A stretch of 64,000 nucleotides of DNA from Calocera cornea HHB12733 (taxonomy: Eukaryota > Basidiomycota > Dacrymycetes > Dacrymycetales > Dacrymycetaceae), in contig KV423971.1 in NCBI GenBank assembly GCA_001632435.1, positions 1 through 64,000 of the forward strand, in the 5' to 3' direction. Shown here one piece after another: positions 1-10,257 of this stretch (its first letter is position 1; every line of letters starts with the position of its first letter). The notes under the pieces are model-generated. The model was not told where the DNA came from, ran no database searches, and was given only the letters and a program-made list of their open reading frames with translations. A program made the position numbers and the translations under genes.

Positions 1-656
1 CGATCTCTGAGTAGCTTGACGCCGGAAACAGTGGATCAGAGCGCTGTGTTCCAAGAAGCTTCGGAGGCTGGGCGACTGTCCAAAAACGTGACTTCCTGGA
101 GAGTCGAGAAACGTGACTTCTGGGAGAGTACTAGCCAGGGGGGAGCGACCAAGCAATCCGAGTTTCAGGCGGCAGAAACGGGAATGGAGGTAACTTGAAG
201 CGGAGGAACGGATTAACAGGGTGCATGGTGACCAGACATTCCAGTGGTGGGGGGAGGAGGAAAATGATTTGATGCCCGATGATCGGGAGATGGGGCACGA
301 TAAGATGGAGGCTGTGGGGACGGGAGCAGACGGTATGAGCCCTCGACGTTTGCTGGATCTCACGTTCAGTCTGCCTGCGCCTTGCTCTCACGTACGTCGA
401 TACAGGAACGTGATACTCCGTGTAGAGAAAGGCTATCTGACTGGCATGCTTTTCTTGTGCTCCGAGCTCTTCCTGAGGATGCATGTGTCTGTCACGTGCA
501 CTGGTGCGGCTTCCTTGGCGCGCGAAGGAACCCTGCATTGGCCGTGTTGGCTGCATTGCGTTCACTCTCAAACCACTGTACAGCTAGCATTCTACAAGAG
601 GTTGCCAGCGCTATCTTCCGACAGGCAAGATCCACAAGCTGCTTGAAGCTTGAACA

Positions 657-3600
657 ATGGGAAAATCTGGTCAACGTCGCAAGAATTCACATATTCTCCT
701 CGTCGACGATGTGGATGAACATTACCTACATGTACCCTTCCCGCGATCATCGAAGGATTCCAAGGACTCTCAACGTTCGAATGGGTTCTCCCAATCAATC
801 GAAGAAGTGGAGCGCCCCGCACCTCCGCTGATAAGCAAGAGAGCTATCATACCGGATCACGCTGAATGCGGACACAAGCGGAGCCTGGTATGAGCACTGT
901 GTTTGGAGACGTCTGCACTGTGAAACTGACTGCGAAGTTAGGCTGATTCGGACCATGTTGCAGCATTTCTCAAGAAGCAAGCGACCTTTATGGATGAATG
1001 CCTACGTCACTATGGTCGATCATCCGAGTCTGAGACCTGCGCTCAATGCCAACGTTCGTCCGTGCCTATCACACGCTGTCGAGAATGTTTCCAACCACCG
1101 GAGCTTTGTCGATCGTGTCAGATTGAAGCTCATGTTCACCAACCTTTTCACTGGGTCGACGTATGGAGTGGCGACTACTTCGCAAGAGATTCCTTGCAGA
1201 ACCTGGGTCTCATCCTCAACATTGGTCACTGCGGAGCAGCATGCCCTGCCGCCGTGCCATACCCCACCATCCCTCTCGTGGTCGTGCACATCAATGGGGT
1301 GCACAAGATGTCGATATCTTTCTGTCGGTGCGACGATGGCGCCAAACGCTACGTTCAACTTCTGAGAGAACGTCTGTTCCCGGCCAGCTACGAACACCCG
1401 CAAACCGCTTTTACGTTCGCCGTGTTAGCGGATTTTCACCTCCACACGTTATGCTCCAAGAAATCGGCCTACGACTATTATGCCAAGATCGTGAGACAGA
1501 CTAGCGACGTTGTCCCTTCCTCCACCAGCGATCGCTACAGGGAATTCCTCCGTGCATGCCGTATATGGATGGATCTTGAAGCTACTCGACGTAGTGGACA
1601 AGCTCACGGGCTTCAACGTCTGCTTCCTGCGTTTGCTGCCGCCCGAATTCGTAGCCCTCTATGTCCCGCCTGCCCACAACTAGGAATCAACGTCACAGTG
1701 AACGAGTTGCAGCACGTCGACCCTCACAAGCTGTGGGTGATATATCCACACGTTGAGCCATGACTGAATAGTTTCAGGCATCTTGTCACTTTGTACCTCG
1801 GGGGCGATGGTAATTTCAGTCTGTCATCCAAGAAGAAAGCTGTGGATGGCAACGATACGCCGCTCAACAATGGAGCAGGGTTCTTTCCGGAGCAAGAACA
1901 TTTTCAGAACTACATCACAACTCACGAGGATTTCAAACTGGTGGGTGAGATTCATCAAAGTTGTTCAAGCGTTTGACCGAGACTATCGACAGCCTCAGAC
2001 GTGCAGCGGATTCAAAACGTCTATGCTCTTCCAGGGCAGCTTGGGATGCCGATCGTCAGGTGTTTATTCTTGGAGCTGTATCCGCCATGGCCTGTACCGA
2101 CCGGGAGGGACAGTTGACCTTCAAGTAGGGGAGCGGTACGTGTCAACCAAGCGCACAATGTATATAACGTTCATCGCCGGTCTCCAGTTTCTCAAACGTG
2201 GATTACGCATTTGCGGGCGCCATCTCTGGTGCGGAGAGCTTGCCCCGTGTGTTTTTATCCTACGACTTGGCTTGTATGTGGTCGCCAAAGTGGAGAGAAC
2301 GCATGACTGCCCGCTTCCCCCACCTCCTTCCTCTTTGGGACCGTGTAGTCTTTGTTGTACCGAAGATGCATGAATATGCTCATCGAGACAAGTGCCGCTA
2401 TTTGTTCTCCTTGTCTTGGAAGAAAGGGGCTGCTCGAGTTGATGGTGAAGGTGTGGAGCAAACGTGGGCTGAGCATAACCAGCTGGGCGGCAGCACAAAG
2501 GAAGTGACGTCGGCCCACCGACGTGACTGTCTCAAAACACACTTCTCAGACTGGAACTGGAAGAAGCAGAGGGATATTGGTAAGTTAATTCCATCGCTCG
2601 AGATGTCATATTTCAAACTAAAGTCTGCAGTATCGTATCTATGCCGTCGCATGATCAACGCCAAGGCGCAGTCACAAGTGTCAACAGCATACTTCAACAA
2701 ACTGAACACGACCTTTGGCAACGATCGTGTGGAACGTTGGAAGTGACAACAAGAACACGTTACGGAGAGTAATGGAAAGCTCGCTAGTGTCTACAAATTT
2801 CCGGACGACGCAGGTACGCAGATTGATCTTCTTTCTGTTCTGTTTCCTGATAGGCAAATCATAGTACCTACGCAACAGCAAGTCGTCGATCGATTACGTG
2901 ATGATGACACAGCTGCTTTGACCACGTTTGCTGTTGTCTCTGATAGCGTGGGCAGAGTGAGCGCCGTATCGTTCATCCAACTCGGCATAGCGCTACAGGA
3001 ACACCAGTGAGAACCCCACCACCGCATGGGAAACCGCCACTTACTCTTGATAGGCTCATGGTCAAACGAAAGTTGCAACATCTGGCCGCGACAGACACAG
3101 CAGAGCTGTATATCGACGTGGCTGAGCAAGACAGTCTCCGTGCGACACTCCTGCCTCAGCTGCAGACTTGGAGAATTCTGCAAATGCGCGAGATGCCGTT
3201 GCTCTCAACCGGTAACTCTATCTCTTCCATCTCCGCCGATGGTGATCTACATCCAGAGGAGGAAGAGCTCGGTCTTCCGTCTTCTTTTGACGCACAAGCT
3301 AGACGCTCACTGAAGCTGGACGGTCACGCTGCTATTGAGCTGACGTTAAGGAAGGCACAAGCGGAGGAGGCTATTGGCCATCTGATCGAAGCACTGAGGC
3401 TACAGCACGTTTTTCGACAGAACGTTCGAACCGCAGCCTCTGCCCCGGGAGTGAAAACTCGAGCTCGAAAGACGATGGAGCTGCAAAACGTCTATATCAA
3501 GAGGCATGCCGATACCTACCGGCGGGCCAGGAACGCAATGCTACATCTGGGTCTGTCTCCAGAGCATGCTCAGTATCGCGAGCTACGCGATGAGGACTTG

Positions 3601-4056
3601 TCGTTGGGTCGCAATGCACGGGGCCGCAAGAAGATGGGTATGACATCGAACAGTCAGCCTTGGTTCTGCAGCCTTCGGAAGCACCATGCATCTGACGTCG
3701 AGGAAGCTGTGACTTCTTGGAGCGAAGCAGGTGCGTTCTAACGTCGTGCTTGTTGTACGTCCTCCTTAAGTGTATCGACTCTAGTTAACTCGGTAACTTG
3801 GTGGCGTGCACACGCGGCAATGGAACGTTGGACAGAGGAAGAAGAGCTTGTGAGAACAGAGATGAAGCGAGTCTTGTCGTTCTTCGAGTTTTACAGCACG
3901 ATATGGAAAGACACCCGCAACTCCTCACGTGACAGCAAGGCTCATCCAGGATGGCTGGCGTATGCATCGAAGCAAGCTTCAATATTTTCGGTCTTGGCAC
4001 ACCACGCACGGAAACACTTCTCTCTTTACGTCAGTCCCAACGGCATCGCGAGTTGA
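657..4056 (+). CDS. KDZ transposase with CxC2 cysteine cluster, apparently intact
   Basis: Predicted DDE-type transposase of the Kyakuja-Dileera-Zisupton group, which would excise and integrate the element. Nine exons keep one frame: 657-887, 942-1732, 1778-1940, 1993-2135, 2188-2579, 2631-2742, 2788-3006, 3054-3730 and 3785-4056, with introns of 45-54 bp. The total is exactly 3000 nt, 999 aa plus stop. Residues about 97-150 form the CxC2 zinc-binding cluster (CAQC, CRECF, CRSC). The RNase H-like core shows the three expected acidic positions: Asp about 351 in LGGDGNFSL, Asp about 469 in LSYDLACMW and Glu about 533 in GEGVEQTW. The C-terminal helical region with a YRELRDEDL motif is complete. 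No internal stop or frameshift is needed, so the gene could be functional. The start at 657 gives an acidic N-terminus and no nearby upstream alternative. The exon at 2631-2742 and its acceptor at 2787 are the least certain. Confidence 0.88.
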
Positions 4057-5076
4057 TAATGTGAACGTTCTTATCTGTCTGGTGCAACCCGCATCTGTCA
4101 CGTTGATCAGCTGTCGAACGTGGTGTGGCACCAGTTTCGGTGATGATTGGGTGGGGCTACTTCGGACGCATCACACAATGTCCCGAGCAGAAGCATGATG
4201 CCTGATAGCAACGTCGCTCGACTTCTCGACTTCAAGATTCTCCCGGAAATTCCCTTCTGGGAAATAGCATGCGGGCACACCTATTGATCGATCTCCACCG
4301 CGAGGGAGCCGGGAGAAGAAACGACGGAGATCCGAGTTATCAGCCATCTCGCCGTTGTCATCGAAGCACAGCATCAACCAGTTCGTACGTTCCCCAACGT
4401 TCCACCGCGGATGTGCGAAAATATTGACGGCCGAGCATAGAGTAACGTGGACGCAGTATTAGATGGAATTCCATCTTTCAAGAGGGGAAATGAGCAGATA
4501 AGACGACCACAGCTACTGTAGTGTGGTGACCAAATTATTGCGGTTTGTCACGTTTGCATCCGAAGACGGGCTTCCTGATGCTGATAAGGAGCAGTCCGAT
4601 TTTCACAGATATTGCTGTTGTCAACGGGATGGCGGGTAGTCAATCGAGCAACGTGACTTACATCGAGTCGGGGGCACAGCAGCCTTTTCTCCGATCATGA
4701 GAATTCCCGTTCTCCAAGATATCGCCGTTCCTGGAGAGTGTCTGGGCAACACCCGGCCAGCAACCAGATACGATTGTAGGGCCATCAGCATCTGGTATCC
4801 CTGCCTGCAATCATGAAGGGGTATACCTGTTTCGAATGGAACGTGGGCTTCGTGGTATACTGATGAGGTCTATCTGCAGAATAACGTTGGAACACCTTGT
4901 ACTCGTCGCACGTCACACTCAACGTTGCAACGCATGATTTGTCCTTCTATACACCTTGGCGCAGCAGGTGCATATAAGACTCTGGACGACATGGACATTC
5001 AGTACCAAATATCTCTAACCACTTGACGTTCACTCAGTAACCCAATCGGGACACACACTCGCTTACATATTACCCT
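4057..5076. other. Non-coding spacer inside the transposon
   Basis: No convincing reading frame on either strand. The spacer keeps the high ACGT density (about 16 copies in 1 kb, mostly as AACGT, CACGT or their complements). It presumably holds the transposase 3' end and the promoter of the 5077 gene. I see no clear TATA element. Confidence 0.5.
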
Positions 5077-6610
5077 ATGTCGCCCGTTTCTGAGGTTCTG
5101 TATCGCGCCCCCAGGGCTGACGAAGCTTGTCGCATCTGTGGAAGTGACCTTGATCCACGTGTTCGAGTCGCAGCGACACCACAGAACAAGGGACGGTCAT
5201 ACCATTCGGTGCGTCTGTTCACAAAGTACATTCATCTTCTGGGTATTGACAAAGACGTTCTGTGACAGTGTGATGGGGACGTTGGTGGTGTACGTCATTG
5301 GCAGGCCTGGCGCGCCGACATTGCCTGGAGGAGAGCGACGTCCGCCCCGCCCGTATACGGCACACAGCATCCAGGGGACATCTCTCAAGTCCCCATACTC
5401 TTCCCAACAAATACGAGCTTCCGAATTCACTGCTCCAATCCGACGTGCCTCAAGTGGGGGAATCGCCTTTGTCGATATCTTGCCTGCATCGACTGCTGCC
5501 CGGGCCCGTGCAGTCGAGGCGGACACGACAAGTTCAAATTCGTTTTATCGTCTTCTCCAGGCGCCGCTTCTGCCGACAGTTATCAGCTATCGTCGTCTCT
5601 GCCTCCGTCTTCACCAACCGCTCCCTATCCCAAACGTGGGAGGGCACATGCGAAGGCGGAACGTGATGTGTCACCGACCTCTGACCACCCTCCGTTCACC
5701 CAAAAACGTGAGCACGACCCTGTCAAGATTGGACGTACAACGGCGGCGATGCACACACGTAAGCTTCAGTCGCCCCTTCGTAGCCCTATTTGGCTGGATT
5801 CAGTCAAACACGTGGTTACACCAACCCGGCACACGGTCAGTGTCTATTTCTGGACTTCGGTAAGTGCTGATCCTGTATTACTGCGTCTCCACGTTCTGAC
5901 ACGTTCATCAGCCTTTTGTTGAGCCAAGCATCTGGACGTTGGCAGAGAACTCTGTTTTCGGTCCTTTCACTTCCCCGAACATACGTCGTCACTTCAATCC
6001 GGGCGAGCAGGTCGAGGTCGAGGTTTTCCAACGAGGTATCGGCCGTTGGATCAAGCTCTGCCATAGTGACACCTTTCAGCTTCTTCCCGGATGTGTCCTC
6101 TTTCTACGCTCTTCTCAGAGCGTCATTCGGGACTCCGGAGGCACAGAGATCGTCCTGGAGTACGAAGGGTTAGGCAACCTATTGGCCACGTCCTGGCGAG
6201 ACGCTGTGATTCGCTCGTCTGATACTGCGCATCCCCACGGTGAGTCTGATTATTGCCGACCTCGTATTCAACGTCTCAAAATGGTTCGAGCAGGGAATGT
6301 ATCTTTCGAGGGTCCGACGTCCGACTCAACCTCAATCCCTGGCCGAACTGGAAAGATTCCACCCATGAGCACTCCTCAAAACTGCCACGGTACTTGCTTT
6401 TCACACCAAGTAGACAACACCCTTGACAAAGTGATAGGAAACGTTAAACGAGACTCCCTTTCTCCACCCGCACTTCTTAGCGACGTACGTACAGCCGAAC
6501 ATGGCTCTAGGAAGCGCAAGCGTGGTCTGGTTGATACCTCTGACCGTGACCGCAAGAAAGGTCGAAACGTGAATTTCGCAAACGTTGAGGTCATCGATCT
6601 GACAACGTGA
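5077..6610 (+). CDS. Transposon accessory protein: GRF-like start, Cys/His cluster, SUMO-interaction-like tail
   Basis: Three exons (5077-5208, 5269-5859, 5912-6610; introns 60 and 52 bp, both phase 0) give a protein of 473 aa. Residues about 17-45 resemble the first half of a GRF zinc finger: CRICG, then NKGRSYHSC across the first splice junction, which supports that junction. A second cluster at about 95-130 is rich in Cys and His (HCSNPTC, CRYLACIDCC, CSRGGH). The middle is Ser/Pro-rich and basic. A basic run (GSRKRKR) near the C-terminus looks like a nuclear localisation signal. The protein ends in VEVIDLTT, which fits the SUMO-interaction consensus of hydrophobics followed by an acidic residue. 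It lies 1 kb downstream of the transposase on the same strand and shares the ACGT-rich composition. A nuclear, nucleic-acid-binding helper of the element is a reasonable inference. I do not recognise a named family. Confidence 0.6.
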
Positions 6611-7528
6611 GAAGCTGTGCATTGTTTCCCATCTGTAGATTACTGGATTGCTGTGCTGTCCGTCCACTCCTTTCCAAACGTTTTCACTACTTCAGTAGCA
6701 TAATTGATGGGTTACGCTTGGTCTGGGTTCCGGCCGAGCACCAATTCGAAGTTATCAGGGTCCCCACCTCTTAAATTTTCTTTTGATCAGAAGAAACACG
6801 TCATTTAGCCCCGCCTCCAGAAGTGGCTGTGAGGCTTGTGATTGGATAAGGGGACGGAGCCAATTCCACAGCGTATTAGACGTGTCCTGCTCGCTTCGCT
6901 GTCGTCCCCTTTGCTTAGACCCGACCCACCACCCTCTAGCTCCTATGGGGTTCAACGTTGTTTTATTTCAACGTCTGTCAACGTCTACGACATCCACGCG
7001 CATACACAAGTCCAAATGTCCACACACTGGTTGATTCAAGGCGATGTCGACCTCCTTGCGGCTAGGGCTGGGTGCAGCGAAGCCGGCCCAGTGCGAAAAC
7101 ACGTCTCCAGCGCCCTAACGTCCCATGTTCGTCCTCACATAACGTGGAATCGTGGTTCAAGAGGGGCAGTATCAGCTGTTTCGCCATAGAGGTACGCTGT
7201 CGATGGATTCGGCATCTGCATAGACGTTGATTCGCCGCATTACAGGACGTTGTGGGGGCCAAAACACGTTGGGGGCCTGAGACGGGCACGTGTGGCTGTG
7301 TGGCTTTACCCCCGCTGCACGTGGGGTCCCCACAAACGCGTGGCCGTGCAGAGCCCTGATGCGCCGCGAATAATTTGGTCCCGTGCCAGACGGCCTTCAG
7401 CGCGTCCTCGTCGTCCATCCTCCTGCCCTCGCCGGCTGCCCGACCTCTCCTGACTCGCAAACGTTCTTCCTAAACGGCACACCTCTCCCACTCCCAACTG
7501 TCTCACATATCCACGTCCATCCAGCATC
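6611..7528. other. Non-coding spacer inside the transposon
   Basis: No supported gene on either strand. ACGT remains dense here, including AACGTCTGTCAACGTCTAC at 6970-6988, where two copies sit 10 bp apart, about one helical turn. It should contain the 3' end of the 5077-6610 gene and the promoter of the 7529 gene. Confidence 0.45.
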
Positions 7529-8041
7529 ATGGACAGTCACGTCATCCGCGCGCCTACTGCCCCCTTCCCCTCCGTCGACAGCTCTGGAGGTAACGTCTCC
7601 GCCGCGGTCACAGCCTCTGGTATACACGGCCATCAGCCCCAGTCTATCTCTTTTAACCTGAACGTTGCGCCGGCTCCCCCTCCTACAACGTCGACCCCTT
7701 CTCCGACCGTGTTCTACGCAGCATCGCCTCCCACCTCGATCAACGTCGCGGCCGCCTTGGTCTCCCTCGGAGTGGAGCTCTCAAGCGCCCGTCAGGAGCT
7801 TCAGGCGGCGCAACTCGCTTACCAGATCGCTTTCGAACACTGGTCGATCGAACATTCTGCCTACACCGGTTCAATCGCACAGTACCAAGCGACCTTGGCT
7901 GCGTCCGACAGGATGAACGTGACTCGCGAGGCCGTGAGGCGTGCGGAGAACGTCTTGGAAGACGTGGACCGCAGGATCCTGTACGCCCAGACCGGACCGG
8001 CGAGCTCTGGACGTGCGCACGATTTCTTCCCTTCACGTTGA
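7529..8041 (+). CDS. Small coiled-coil accessory protein of the transposon, unknown function
   Basis: An uninterrupted frame of 170 aa. The first 70 residues are Ser/Pro/Thr-rich and low complexity. Residues about 75-160 are rich in Ala, Glu, Gln and Arg with a heptad-like pattern and would form a helical or coiled-coil segment, a common way for small element proteins to oligomerise. It ends with FFPSR and a TGA stop. The next codons stay open in the same frame for another 71 codons (see the 8051-8254 entry). The ACGT motif is dense within the coding sequence, as in the transposase, so the gene shares the element's composition. I do not recognise the family and assign no function. Confidence 0.45.
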   Translation: MDSHVIRAPTAPFPSVDSSGGNVSAAVTASGIHGHQPQSISFNLNVAPAPPPTTSTPSPTVFYAASPPTSINVAAALVSLGVELSSARQELQAAQLAYQIAFEHWSIEHSAYTGSIAQYQATLAASDRMNVTREAVRRAENVLEDVDRRILYAQTGPASSGRAHDFFPSR

Positions 8042-8050
8042 CTGCAGCTG

Positions 8051-8254
8051 ATGCGCGTTGTAGCGACGTACGGGTACCCGCCCTCAGCTTCGATGGGATC
8101 GAACCCTCCCCCGCCCGTCGCGTTCATTAACTCCCCCTTCACGTTCCAGAACCAGCAGCAGGCGGGCAATACGGGCACCGACTGGTGGGGCCTATTCAAG
8201 AAGATCTTGAACCTGGTGTCGTGCGGCAAGTTGTTCCCCGGGTTCACGTTCTGA
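8051..8254 (+). CDS. Open frame in phase with the 7529-8041 gene, just after its stop
   Basis: This 67-aa frame begins 9 bp after the TGA at 8039-8041 and is in the same reading phase. It is Pro/Gly/Asn-rich with a hydrophobic end (WWGLFKKILNLVSCG). It could be a second short gene, a second exon, or a C-terminal extension reached by stop-codon readthrough; the stop context is TGA followed by CTG. I found no GT-AG intron that removes the stop and keeps frame. It may also have no coding role. Confidence 0.25.
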   Translation: MRVVATYGYPPSASMGSNPPPPVAFINSPFTFQNQQQAGNTGTDWWGLFKKILNLVSCGKLFPGFTF

Positions 8255-8425
8255 ACGTTCCCTCTCTCTCAATGGTATGTTTGGCCTTTTCACGTTTGAT
8301 TGTGACTAACAACGTGCAGATTAGTTTTTCCTATGTAGCCTAGCGCTCTGTGTCTGTCCATATGATCCTAATGCCAATTTTGCTCTGCTTGTCCACGTTT
8401 GCGCGCAATGTTGCCTTGTGTGGTG

Positions 8426-8529
8426 GGATAATCGAAGGATTATCCATGTCAGATAACCCTAAGGCGCCGCTCTTAAACGTCGTGGGATAATCTCAAGTTG
8501 CGCTGTTTAAGCGCGAAAGATAATCTCAA
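8426..8529. repeat. Cluster of GATAATC direct and inverted repeats at the apparent right edge of the transposon
   Basis: GGATAATC at 8426-8433 faces its reverse complement GATTATCC at 8438-8445 across a 4-nt loop. An 11-bp direct repeat, GATAATCTCAA, occurs at 8486-8496 and 8519-8529. Between those two copies sits a small palindrome with arms GCGCT and AGCGC. The cluster lies where the ACGT-rich composition ends, so it may be subterminal or terminal sequence of the element. Confidence 0.5.
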
Positions 8530-9154
8530 TCGACTGAAGTATCTGCAACAGAAGCGTTGAAGGTGAAGCGCTGGATCTGATTACACGTGGGCGTTGAGAG
8601 GTCACCACAAGCATCCCTCCAAATATACTTGGCCGGCCAAAAAATGGCCAGATGTGCCGCCTCCAACGCAACCCGAGACTACCATAGGCCAGAAAGGGGT
8701 GAAGAACAATGCGGCCATCAACCAATCTAGATGGAACACATTTTCATCCACTGCTCCGAGACTAGCCACTTCTGGGTCTGACAGCGATCATGCGATTGGG
8801 AGGACGACGATAGGCAGATTAGAGAAGGAGTAGCGAGTGGTGGCCAACCGGCATGGTCCCAAGGTTGCCTGTTGCACTTGTCACATTGTGATCTTTTCTC
8901 GTATGGATTGGACCGGTTGCACCTCTCCAACAAGTCACCATTACTGTATCACTGATGTGAGATCATGTTTCCTTCGTTGATAAGGCATAGAGTCCGGATG
9001 AATCTTCCTGTGTCATGAACTTGCTTTGATCATGATGATAGTACCTGTTTTGTTATTCGACTCTCCTTATTACATCCGTATGTACACGTACACGTGACAC
9101 GTCCGAAAGAAGACCGAAAGATGCCCAAGAAAAGAAAAGGAGCGAAAAGATGCC
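8530..9154. other. Intergenic region, no gene seen
   Basis: No supported coding region on either strand. The ACGT density is back to background apart from a small run at 9085-9102. It probably holds the 3' end of the lipase gene on the minus strand. Confidence 0.5.
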
Positions 9155-10257
9155 TCAAGTACAGTAGATCGTCCCGATGGAGATGCCGTTGTACGGCCCG
9201 AGATGGTTCAGGATGTCGCTCGTGAGGATGGTGGGGACCGCTATACCTAGGTCTTCAGCACTCTGCCCCTCATCTACGAGAGCGAATCATACCTCCAGTT
9301 GAGCAGTCCACGCTCGGATTGTCGTCCCCAGCACAAGCCACCCAGTCCGTACCACTAAGAATATGCACCTCCCCTTGGGGATGGGCAAAACCCAGGAACT
9401 CGCCGGGTACGATCGGGATCGGGTCGAGCATGTTGGTGATGTGAACGAGGTTGAGGTGCGCGTCAACGTAGGCGGCGAAGGCAGGATTGCCTACGCGTGG
9501 GAGGCCGTAGGTGACTGAGCGGACGGAGATGGACGAGGGTAGGTGCAACGGGAGGTAGACTGCATCAAGCAAGGCGATGGCACCCCCTACAAATGAACGC
9601 GTCAGCGCAGCCACCATGGAGACATCAATGATCGACCAACCCAGGGAATGGCCGACAGTAATGACATTGGTGACGCCGTGTTGGCTGATCACCTGCTGGA
9701 CTGCGGAAAGAACTGTTGCAGCGCTCCGGGCGTGGGCGGCAAGGAAACCGCTATGCGCTTCGATGGAGCTGCTCAATCCCGGGAACAAGGTCGTGTCCAA
9801 GCTCTCCAAGAAGACTGTCATCGAAGGTCAGCGGGACAGCTTGGCTTCGAGACATTTCTCTTACAGTCAGCATCAACAAGCAGGCCTGGCCAAACTTCAG
9901 CTCATACAGCCTGGACGTATCGGGGAACCACCTACTGAGGAACTGCGTCGGGTCCGTCCCTTCGTGCGCAACGACAGCGGCGTTCTCAGCCGGCCAGTAT
10001 CCCACAAAGAAGTACGGCGTCTCGTCATCATCCCCTCCGACCGCATACGTAACGAACCCTGCGTTCGCCGCGCAAGCCTGGCCACAACTCCAGTTGACGG
10101 TCTCTGTGGTGGGACAGTATGCCGCCCGGGCGAACTGGGTATACGGGCTGTAGGAGTCGATTGTCGACAGGGAGACTTGGGATATGCTCTGCCGGGGAAG
10201 GGGCACGGCGTAGGCACCCAGGGCCAAGGCAGCAAGAGAGACGACAGGACCGAGCAT
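9155..10257 (-). CDS. Secreted class 3 (Rhizomucor-type) triacylglycerol lipase
   Basis: Extracellular alpha/beta-hydrolase expected to cleave ester bonds in lipids. The protein starts at 10257 with a signal peptide (MLGPVVSLAALALGAYAVPL), so it should be secreted. It shows the fungal lipase order: FVGYWP and HEGTDPTQF near the oxyanion region, the nucleophile elbow GHSLG split by an intron just after the second Gly, LLDAVYLPLHL, YGLPRVGNPAFAAYVD, the probable catalytic Asp in NMLDPIPIVP, and the probable catalytic His in the last exon (ILNHLGPYNG). At least four introns are needed. The two small ones between DPTQF and LESLDTTLFPG (about 9830-9960) are the least certain. The last exon starts near 9251 and ends in a stop at 9155-9157. 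All three catalytic residues are present, so I expect an active enzyme. The preferred substrate cannot be read from the sequence. Confidence 0.85.

Larger units (their letters stand above)
1..8600 (+). mobile_element. KDZ-class DNA transposon, probably cut by the left window edge
   Basis: The stretch contains a complete KDZ transposase gene followed on the same strand by two accessory genes. All of it shares one base signature: the tetramer ACGT occurs about once per 70 bp from the first lines up to about position 8475 and then falls to the random level of about one per 256 bp. That shared signature, in exons, introns and spacers, is why I treat the region as one mobile unit. The right end is set only by this drop, with a cluster of GATAATC repeats at 8426-8529 as a possible terminal structure. 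The left end is not visible, since the density is already high at position 66. I could not identify terminal inverted repeats or a target-site duplication. KDZ elements are known to be large and to carry accessory genes in Agaricomycetes. That the accessory genes belong to this element is inferred. Confidence 0.7.

Noticed and set aside
3026..3313. Separate small genes within the 657-4056 region
   Set aside because: The apparent short frames are out-of-phase readings of single exons of the KDZ transposase. Joining exons at GT-AG sites gives one continuous protein.
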